In this document: positions 9,058 through 16,456 of the stretch, one piece after another | How the letters are laid out: each line of letters starts with the position of its first letter | Position numbering within the stretch: position 1 is the first letter of the stretch | Source: Acanthaster planci | Lineage: Eukaryota > Echinodermata > Asteroidea > Valvatida > Acanthasteridae | DNA: 16,456 nucleotides | Reading direction: 5' to 3' | NCBI RefSeq assembly: GCF_001949145.1 | Contig: NW_019091355.1 | Coordinates: forward strand, 5,340,517 to 5,356,972 | Position numbers and translations under genes: made by a program | Notes under the pieces: generated by a model | What the model saw: the letters and a program-made list of their open reading frames with translations, nothing else | Database searches by the model: none | What the model was told of the DNA's origin: nothing

Positions 9058-9267
9058 TCATGCTTCCAACCTCTTGAGATATTCCCGGGTACCAAACATC
9101 CTCTGAGATGGTGAAGCTCCGACTGCACCCTCTGCATCAGTGAGAGGCGGAACAACATCAACGGTCCCACAGTTTGACACCCCGGAGCTGTTATTGGTCA
9201 CGTCATGATATATACGATGACCACCCTGCCTCCTTCCACCGTCCGATGTGGTCCATCTACACACAAG
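9058..9267 (-). CDS. Gene A exon I, candidate terminal exon
   Basis: After the acceptor CCATCTGTCTGTGAGCAG a phase-0 frame runs 69 codons to TGA (9058-9060). The translation is polar and serine/glycine-rich, with SNCGTVDVVPPLTDAEGAVG, and ends in RMFGTREYLKRLEA. The region is richer in GC than its flanks. Phase 0 agrees with the donor of exon H. A plus-strand frame overlaps (9174-9398) but has no comparable splice signals. Another minus-strand frame starting MSLRGAVLTGTLRVGV (from about 9353) is open for 51 codons and is the main alternative. Confidence 0.35.
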   Translation of the reverse strand, partial: LVCRWTTSDGGRRQGGHRIYHDVTNNSSGVSNCGTVDVVPPLTDAEGAVGASPSQRMFGTREYLKRLEA

Positions 9268-10464
9268 CTGCTCACAGACAGATGGAAGGGGGTCACAGGG
9301 AGAATCACACCAACCCGCAGGGTGCCGGTGAGAACGGCTCCCCGCAGAGACATTTTGTTGACAACACATTCATTATGGGTCTTTGGAGAGTTGTTTGAAC
9401 AGCGAAAAACAGAGTAAAATGTCTCCTCATGACTGTTCTCAAAATCCCTGTCCCAGTGTTACTGGAAAATGTCAGTGATCGTTTTATTTACAGCAAAATC
9501 TTTTTGAAAGTGATAAAACTGACTAGACATCTCTTGAAACGATGTTTTCCCGATGCATAAAATAGTCCACACTACTCATCTCAATCGCATTGTTCTGTTG
9601 ATGATTACTGTGGATTTGGCCAGTGTGACACTCACTTTGATGTGTCCAACTGACATGAAACATTACTATAGCAGTGTGCATGAACTTGCAGTTTCTATAA
9701 TCTGTCACCAGTTCAATGCTGAATGCTTGATTTGTATTTGCAAAATTGATTTTTCTCTTTTCAACCATACACCAAGAAAACAAGAAAAAAAACCACTGAA
9801 ATAAGGACAATCTCCCCATAAAAAGGCATGATATGCTATTTTTCAAGGAAGGGGAGAGCACAAAACCAAAACAAAAACACACTCCCCCCAAATATCCCAA
9901 AATGTCTCGGAGACACCACTGCAGAAGGCCACAGATGTGCTGATTATTATGAGAATGTTGTAAACTGGCATTGTCAAGATGTGTATTGCGGTACTTCTTT
10001 ATGAATAATTTGGACAAAACACTAGCCAACACACATACATGTACATGTGTTTTGGATGCTAGGCATGTCAATTTGTAAACGAAGCATTGTTATAAGCCAA
10101 ACTACAGCACAGGCAATGTACATGTTCGTGGAGAATTGCTGAATATAAATTTGGGGCTTAAATGAGTACTATGGGGAAAAAAAGAAGCAAAAAAAACCCA
10201 CACCAAAAAAACCCACAAAAAACTTGCCAGTGGACTTGGATCCATTTCCATTTCAATATACGTACAATATGTCGCTAAAGTTAGGTCAAATTTGTAAGTC
10301 GTACCACTGACATGAAGACTCTTGACAACATTAATCACAGCAGAGGTTTTGCTTCATCAGCTCTTGCCAATTGTCACACCAATATGAGTGAGCTGTCCAG
10401 TGCATGAATCCATCCTGTGCCCTCAGTCCCTCCTGAGACTGCTGCTAGCACACCTTGCCTTTAC
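9268..10464 (-). other. Candidate intron of gene A
   Basis: The stretch lies between donor CAG|GTAAAG of exon H and the acceptor of exon I. It holds A-rich runs (near 10170-10220) and a TACATGTA palindrome (10036). A 182-codon minus-strand frame (9523-10071) has a composition typical of translated AT-rich DNA and is not supported. Confidence 0.35.
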
Positions 10465-10727
10465 CTGTCCGAGGTTCAAAAGCACAGCTGCCTGCCTCTT
10501 ATTGGCGTGCGTGAGGAGCTCTAATTTGTTGATCATATGATAGGCCAGCACCTGTGCATTGATTATTGGGCACAAGTCGAGCCAACTCAGCCGTCGGCTT
10601 TGAAAAGCTGCATCTTGGGTTGCATTCAAAGTGGGCGACCGTTTAAAGGTCTCCATCTCGAGAACAAAGATGGGAACAAACAACAGCAAGTGCACCATTT
10701 CCCTATTTGCTAGTATAAAGCTAAAAT
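10465..10727 (-). CDS. Gene A exon H, unidentified helical segment
   Basis: The segment ends in donor CTCGGACAG|GTAAAG. Starting after ACATTACAG it has two bases, then 87 open codons ending in phase 0. A hydrophobic stretch (MVHLLLFVPIFVLE) is followed by a helix-prone, leucine-rich region with AYHMINKLELLTHANKRQAA. The end phase fits exon I. The start is uncertain: joining exon G implies a 49-base intron with a weak GTTGAT donor. A later acceptor after a long pyrimidine tract (CATCTTTGTTCTCGAG) would start the exon at METFKRSP. No family was recognised. Confidence 0.35.
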
Positions 10728-10776
10728 CTGTAATGTATCTCTTTCAGTGACGCCCGTGGTGAGAAAATGCATCAAC

Positions 10777-10976
10777 ATCCTAGATCTGATGCAGTCATGC
10801 ATTGAGGCCAGTTAGCAATGGTCTCCTGTTCCTTTTCAGAGAATTGCCTTGGTTTTGTCCTTGCACACTTCAAGACAGAATTGACCAGCACAAGTCTAAT
10901 CAATCTTAGGGTGTAGCACAGGGAACTGTCTGCGAAATCAATGTGGGCATCGATTGGCCACGTTTCATGTGGCTGT
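10777..10976 (-). CDS. Gene A exon G, unidentified protein
   Basis: The acceptor CCCCTTTTCTGTTTCAG (10977 onward) is near consensus. The frame that follows has one base completing a codon and 66 open codons, including TLRLIRLVLVNSVLKCARTK, an amphipathic helix-like stretch, then PRQFSEKEQETIANWPQ. The required incoming phase (two bases) matches the donor of the exon at 12404. The 3' end is weak: no good donor precedes the in-frame TGA at 10772. It could therefore be a terminal exon by itself. Confidence 0.35.
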
Positions 10977-12403
10977 CTGAAACAGAAAAGGGGACTTTGC
11001 GAAGAGACGATCAAGGGAGCTGGCAAGAGGAGAGCATATTACGTGTAGCTGACTGCACCTTGTGTCCTCTTCATGATGATCAAGATGAGGGTACAAAAAA
11101 GTGATTTTGATGAGGGTAATATTGAGTATGACACAAGACGATAAATGTAAAGGCAATATGTAACGTTGGCTGTGTTTGCACCTGTGTATAAATTTACACT
11201 TAAGATGATGATCACATGATCATTTAATGATTACAGTTATGATGGTGATGGTGGTCATGGGATAATGGATGAGGATGCTGGATATGGAAGAAATCAACAT
11301 GTTGAAAGTTCAGAAATACGGTACATAGCTAGGGCCTACATGTACATGTCCATGTTCCGGAAACAGCAAAGCATGCAAAGACCATGGTACCGGCATCATC
11401 TCAAGGTCTTGTGGCCATTGGAGACAGAAATTGTGACCAGCTCCACAAAAATGGGTATTAGGGGACATTTTTTTCAAAATGAGTTACAGACACATTTGAA
11501 TTGGTCACATTATAAGCTTTAAATTGGTGTAGGTTTGAACCCTGTGGCATTTTGAAATCTGGAGATATAGTGATTTTTGGCATAATCATATCATACACGT
11601 TAACAGAATTGCTTTCAGAGATAAAGCCCTTTAAACACAGGAAGTGGAAAAAGAAATCAGCCAAGAAGGAAGTCTCTTAATACCCACAGCAACAGTTAGG
11701 TTTCTGGTATGAATTGGGAAAGTATTGATATAATAGACGCCAATAAACCAAGAAGTAAAAAATCACCCTGTCCACATACAAAAGCCCTTAGTGTGCAAAA
11801 AGCACAGTGTCCCTTTTTTGCAGGGTGGGTCACAATTGTCATGTTATTGGCTTCTACAAAATGAACCCACATGTACTGCATTCCCCCCAAATCCGTAGGA
11901 AGTTTCTAATCTAATGGGATAATACACGCACATTGTACTCGCCTCTGATATGCGCATTGGAAATACATTTGTACAATGTAGGAATCGAAGATGAGGTACA
12001 TTGTATTTTCCGTAATAGAATTCAGTCAGTGGCAGAACATACATGTAACAAGGGACACAAATGTAAATGAAAATTTCATACATATGTCAAAGTTTGATTG
12101 ATTGTGAAGTGCTGGTTCCAATTAAGCATATCAAGGAAGTTAGAATTTACAATGTAGGAGCTGAACACAACGGTTGGCAAGTTTTTAAAGGGTCTACAAC
12201 TACATTATATGCAAACAACTTTTCTTAGGTACACTCTTGTACAACTTTGTATCCTTTATAAATATATGGAACAATTTGACTTCTCTTTTTTGGTTCACTG
12301 TGCTGAAAAATGACTCAGGGAACACTGTGACATCTTTCAAGCAAAAAAACTGCTCACTGGAAAGATTTGTGAGAAAGGGTCGTACACTGCCACACGTTCT
12401 TAC
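10977..12403 (-). other. Candidate intron of gene A
   Basis: AT-rich DNA with no further exon candidate I can support. TACATGTA palindromes occur at 11337 and 12040. A simple ATGATGGTGATGGTGG-like patch lies at about 11195-11260. Confidence 0.35.
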
Positions 12404-12537
12404 GAATCACTAAAGAAAACACAATCGATTACAGCAAAATCAAAAATTCTCGCAACTTTTTGAGCTGAAATAGATGTTAATAGAGATTTGTGCCCAGAAT
12501 GACACCAGACTTTGCTCACAAACATGGCCACTCGCAT
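12404..12537 (-). CDS. Gene A candidate first coding exon
   Basis: An ATG at 12535-12537 opens 44 codons that run, leaving two bases, into the donor GATTC|GTAAGA at 12398-12403. Those two bases plus the first base of exon G make one codon, so the frames join. The translation begins MRVAMFVSKVWCHSGHK. An internal acceptor (AACATCTATTTCAG) at 12465 could make a shorter exon, 12404-12464, in the same frame. It lies 250-390 bases downstream of the promoter-like cluster on the same strand. Confidence 0.27.
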
Positions 12538-12784
12538 CAGCACATACGGCAACCAAAAAAAAAACTATTCAAATCGAGTGTTTAATATGATATTAAAATT
12601 TCAAGGGGATACAAAAGTACATTTTGAAGGTTGTATTTACAACATTGTATTGCATAGGTTCTATAAGTGCTTCTCAGACAGGTAGACAGGGTTGGTTTTG
12701 TAGTTTTTACACATTCAATTGTGCGTATTTTCCTCCCGTCTGACAAATGTACACGTATTCACATGCATTGTGCCTCATCAAACC

Positions 12785-12927
12785 TGACGTCACACCAAAT
12801 TCAGCACTCCCAGCAAATTAGGGGAAAACAAAAAGGTTTGTTTGGTCGTGACGTTTGATGCGCCATGATGCCGATTGTTGGGGCAACCGAGAGAATCGTC
12901 CCTGGTTGCTGGGAAACGAAGGATTGG
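12785..12927 (-). promoter_or_regulatory. CpG-rich promoter with CRE, X-box and CCAAT
   Basis: A perfect CRE, TGACGTCA (12785-12792), and a CRE half-site TGACGT (12849-12854) are present. An X-box-like GTTGCTGGGAAAC (12905-12917) reads GTTTCC-C-AGCAAC on the minus strand. A second X-box-like GTTGGGGCAAC is at 12877-12887, and a minus-strand CCAAT box is at 12923-12927. The interval 12845-12920 holds about seven CpGs, unlike the CpG-poor surroundings, which suggests an unmethylated promoter. Gene A on the minus strand is the likeliest target; a plus-strand start at 12865 is an alternative. Confidence 0.5.
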
Positions 12928-14242
12928 TTAAGTCATGAGGGCACGCTCACATAATTGCTGATTATGTCTGCATCATTGCCTCTTATGCCATCATCTCTTG
13001 TACTGCTTTACTCTCACACTGAGTTGGCGTGAAAGCGGCATTTAAGGGGAGACAAATTCTGTCATTTTGGGAGGGAATTGACTGAAACATCCCTCAGTTC
13101 GATGCCACGGAACATCATACATCAATATCAAATAGCATGTGAAATGTAATGGCGGTGCATACACTCATGTATTTTCCTTGTGTTGCTTCAAAAAGCTACA
13201 ATACCTGTGCATGCATGTAGAGTGTAGGCTCTTTCACACGAATGACGGAAACACACATCTGTGATGTTTGGTGCCGAGTGTCTGTCGCAAGGGTTGCCTG
13301 CAATTTCAACGTAAGCTTTCACACAGTACAACGCAGCACGTCAGTAAACATGCTTTGTTTTGCAGCATTTACACTTGTATCGCTGGTGCTGTGATACTCT
13401 TGGAACGGTGGAATTATGGGATACCGGCGACTGAGTCAAAAACATACTGGGCCAAAAGATTTCCACCCAATAAAATTTACGTTGAAATTCTACAGGATGT
13501 ACATGTACAAGTACTTCTGATGATTAAAGCATTTTGGCGACAAATCAAGAAAAAGCGCAGGGGGCAACTGAATGTAGAACTGAAGTGGAAAATTAATACA
13601 TTTAGGAAGAATTTCAAATATATCTCTGTACACCACACCTGCTCTGCGTAATGTACATATAGTACAGATACGTGTACATATACATATATATGAACCGTTG
13701 CTACTGAAGCCCAGAAGTTGCACATGTTCTTGTGGAACATCTTTAAAAGTAGGAAACAAACAGAGTGAGCAATAACTCAACGGGAACTTGCTCGTCCAAG
13801 AAGGAAGCATTCCAAATGGAATGTATTTAAATCTCTGGTTTCAATGCTCTCCTTTTGCTTGCAGCCTCAATGATTTTTCCCGCCACTTGACATATCAGCT
13901 AGCTCAAGTCTCCATCAGGGCCGGGTTAGCCAAAAGGTACAGAAGGCATAGTGCCTGGCCAGGTAGATGCAAAAATTTCCTGTCTCACTTGAAATTGTCA
14001 ATTTTGGGACAGCTTCAGACAAGCTAACACAGTTGTACAGATACAATATCATAAAAATGTGAAGCTCGAGCACTGAGCAACACCACACAGTAATTACTGG
14101 TGCTAGTGTCGTGGGTGGAGATTGGGCCATAACAAATGGTAGCAAGCCTAAGGGGCCCTGGCATATGCAAGTACAGGAATAACTTCATTCTATAAGACCC
14201 TTCAACTGGAGGGATTTGAAAAACCCACTACAATAAAGAGTT
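12928..14242. other. Non-coding stretch, no supported gene
   Basis: A 127-codon plus-strand frame at 13268-13651 and overlapping minus-strand frames show no splice logic or recognisable composition. A 10-bp palindrome CCTGGCCAGG lies at 13954-13963 in a GC-richer patch that may be an old repeat. Confidence 0.4.
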
Positions 14243-14449
14243 TCATATCTGTTTGAAGGACCAAACGTGGACTATTTTGGAGTGCAGTAGACTGGCAGGA
14301 AACTCTTCAAAATCTAGCAATTTGGTGTCAGATTTTGAGGATAAGGCTTCACAGCGCAGAAATCCTCTGAGAATGTAGGTGTACCAGTATGTGTGCCTGT
14401 AATTTCTCTGAAATTCTGCGTCCGTGGGATACGTGACCAGATTCCACAA
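14243..14449 (-). CDS. Weak exon candidate F
   Basis: The minus strand is open for 68 codons to TGA, with a translation rich in Y, W and charged residues (AEFQRNYRHTYWYTYILRGF). A possible acceptor is TCTTGCCTTGAG. There is no usable donor before the stop, so it would have to be a terminal exon, and its start phase does not match exon candidate E. Confidence 0.2.
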   Translation of the reverse strand: MWNLVTYPTDAEFQRNYRHTYWYTYILRGFLRCEALSSKSDTKLLDFEEFPASLLHSKIVHVWSFKQI

Positions 14450-14481
14450 GCCTCAAGGCAAGACTGTGCCAATGGACGATA

Positions 14482-14650
14482 TCATCGGATAGGTCCTACT
14501 GCGGTATAATTCTGGCGATGCATCATGATGTGAGTTTTGATATCAGCACAGGCTTGTCTCCGGGTCATTTGCTCGATAATTTTGATTAGCTCACTGTTAC
14601 ATTCAAGCAACCTTTCTTTCCATAATGCCCACAAGTTTACAACACAATGC
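14482..14650 (-). CDS. Weak exon candidate E
   Basis: The minus strand is open over about 56 codons, with ERLLECNSELIKIIEQMTRR then ACADIKTHIMMHRQNYTA, a helix-prone stretch. It could end in donor CGCA|GTAGGA or run to TGA at 14482. Acceptor signals are poor, so the 5' boundary is approximate. Confidence 0.2.
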
Positions 14651-14700
14651 AACAAAGTGATTGAATAAATTATAGAATTACACGTAATAGTATACATGTA

Positions 14701-16295
14701 CGGTACATGTTGATTGGTTGTTCAGGAAAAGAAGAGCAATAAACCCATTGGCAATTACCCTACACGTACGTAAGCGTCTTTCAAAGCTAAGAGCTCATAC
14801 AGGTATAGAGAAGTTTGGACGAAACAAATCAAAACCAATTACAGAGACAGACCAACAAGTGGACAACACAAATACAGTACACATAGTGTTAAAATAAATG
14901 TTAAAAAAACAGGGGAAAAAAAAGTTGTTTACTGACTTTAACTCATTTTGTCGAGATGGGTCTCCGTACTGAGTTGACTACTGAGAAGTTAAGCCAAAAA
15001 CATCCCCAGGTGAATCAAAATAATCTGCTGTGATTGGAAGATTTTACAGGATTAAGGAAAGTACAATGTACAAGTACCGTAGCTCACCCGGCCTCAATTA
15101 CTGTACATGTACTTAATATGGAACACAAGGTCCTTTCAGGATTGCAGCATACAGAGAAAAGTAAACTGGTGAGAATTGTGGGAGGATTCAGGAAACTTCT
15201 TGGTAAACAACGCCTTGGAAGTACAAGTAGGGTTGACATTTGATTGACATAGAACATTCACATGGGCTGTAGTCTCCAAATACACTGCACTAGGTGACAG
15301 CCACAAAGGCAATTTTCCTCATTCCCTAAAATGTCAATTCATATTGGAAGTCTCCAGTATTTGATTTGGCTTTGGAGACACACCCACGTACCCTTGCACA
15401 GAGCAGAAGGCATGTCCAGCAACTACATCTATGCTAATGCTGTAGAGGCAGAGAGAGAGAACAAAATAGTGGAAGTGTTCTCCCAAATAATTTTGCCCCC
15501 TATGAACTCCATCTTCATTAACCCCCAGCCCCCTCCCCTAAAATGTCAAGACAGAACAGTACATGTTTACCCATCTACACTCCCACACGTAGCTTCTTTT
15601 TGGATATCGCCTGAGGTGAACCTTTTAATTAATTGTAACAGGATGTTTTGAGAATGGCAGTGATCGATAGTGCCACACTTAGAAATGTCAGGTGGGAGTG
15701 CATTTCCAATTTTGTGCACTCATTGGCCCTGTGCTTTACAAGTACAAACACAAGGTTTTAAGATGAACCACTCCAGAGGTGGAGGACTTCATATCTAGTA
15801 CGTGATTGATGGGGGGGGAGGTGTCATCTTCCACAAGGTGCACCTTCCAAAAAAGTACATATGTGCAGAACTCATTATCTGTATTCTGAATTTGACCAGG
15901 GCCCCCTGTGCAATGATGCCAGAGATGTTTGCAGGGAAGTGCATGCAAACAATTTTGCATTTGCCCGCACGTTAAGATACAGCATACATGTAAATTAATC
16001 AAAATGGTTAGCCCCAGCACTTAACTAAGCAGGGCGGCAGAGCTTTGGACACCTCGCGTCATGCTGACCACAAAAACGACTCGAGGCCTGTAGCATTCAC
16101 ATTGCCACAACAGGAAACACAGTGGTCCCCTGGTGGGCCCACGTGTCTACCTTGCCTCTCTAGTGTGGATATTTCTTTGTTTTTTTATGCACAGAAAAAC
16201 GCAGTGAAAATACTAATTTTTCTTGCACTGTGAACACTCTTTTAAGCTGCGATCCGTTGGTTTTCTTGACTATTCCTCTTCCTGGTGATAACCCC
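14701..16295. other. Non-coding stretch, no supported gene
   Basis: TACATGTA palindromes occur at 15104 and 15985, with a G-run near 15811. A 48-base minus-strand segment (15392-15439) with a strong CTCTCTCTGCCTCTACAG acceptor and a CAAGG|GTACGT donor could be a microexon, but it has no partner. Confidence 0.4.
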
Positions 16296-16359
16296 AAAAT
16301 GCCTTAACCACTTCATGCCGGGGCATTTTCCAATGTTGATGATGCTGGGCCGGCATGAA
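16296..16359. repeat. Two overlapping inverted repeats
   Basis: AAAATGCC (16296-16303) pairs with GGCATTTT (16322-16329). TTCATGCCGG (16312-16321) pairs with CCGGCATGAA (16350-16359). The arms interleave, so only one hairpin can form at a time. This may be the end of a small DNA transposon, but the window stops too soon to see the other end. Confidence 0.5.
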
Positions 16360-16456
16360 TATCATTTTTTCCGTTTTCAAAATCCTTCAAAAATTTATCA
16401 TTTCATTTAATGGTCGTTTATAACTGCACCAAGTAATCTTTAGGCACTACTCTAAG

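Noticed and set aside
9523-10071. 182-codon minus-strand frame
   Set aside because: Composition is that of translated AT-rich DNA, and it lies inside a candidate intron.
13268-13651. 127-codon plus-strand frame
   Set aside because: Overlapping open frames exist on the other strand; no splice signals, domain pattern or codon bias seen.
15392-15439. 48-base minus-strand microexon
   Set aside because: Strong acceptor but isolated; the next candidate exon is 750 bases away with poor signals.
1-16456. CRISPR array, prophage, insertion sequence or bacterial operon
   Set aside because: No regularly spaced direct repeats, no long coding frames and no prokaryotic gene density; composition and repeats indicate an animal genome.

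Overview
The window looks like animal nuclear DNA, probably from a marine invertebrate. It is AT-rich with long non-coding stretches and no ribosome binding sites, operons or long open frames. It carries tRNA-derived short repeats, and the palindrome TACATGTA occurs 20 times where less than one copy is expected. From memory, and not checked, this palindrome is common in several marine invertebrate deuterostome genomes, so I do not name a species. No protein family was recognised with confidence, and every coding call here is a splice-aware reading of short open frames, not a database match.

Layout. At 619-781 a compact promoter-like cluster (RFX X-box, CRE half-site, CCAAT) faces a minus-strand leader exon with a very good splice donor. 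A possible minus-strand terminal exon lies at 161-309. A plus-strand cysteine-rich exon candidate (897-1040) follows a long pyrimidine tract. From 1.05 to 6.1 kb there is mostly non-coding DNA with one tRNA-derived SINE (about 2703-2790) and a G-poor degenerate repeat (about 4590-4915) that creates a false 276-codon frame. Between 6119 and 7576 lies the best coding evidence: four minus-strand exon candidates (gene B). L, O and N join in phase; the last junction (N to J) is unresolved.

From 8.7 to 12.93 kb is a second minus-strand candidate (gene A). A CpG-rich cluster with CCAAT, X-box and a perfect CRE (12785-12927) lies upstream of a possible first exon (12404-12537). Further exons are at 10777-10976, 10465-10727 and 9058-9267, the last ending in a stop. 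Poly(A) signals follow near 8.75 kb, beside a second SINE copy. From 13 kb to the right edge only weak minus-strand exon candidates (14.24-14.65 kb) and a pair of nested inverted repeats (16296-16359) stand out.

If the models hold, two or three unrelated minus-strand genes lie head to tail, two of them under RFX/CRE/CCAAT promoters. X-box promoters often drive ciliary genes, so a ciliary role is possible for the genes they control, but nothing in the translated exons proves it.
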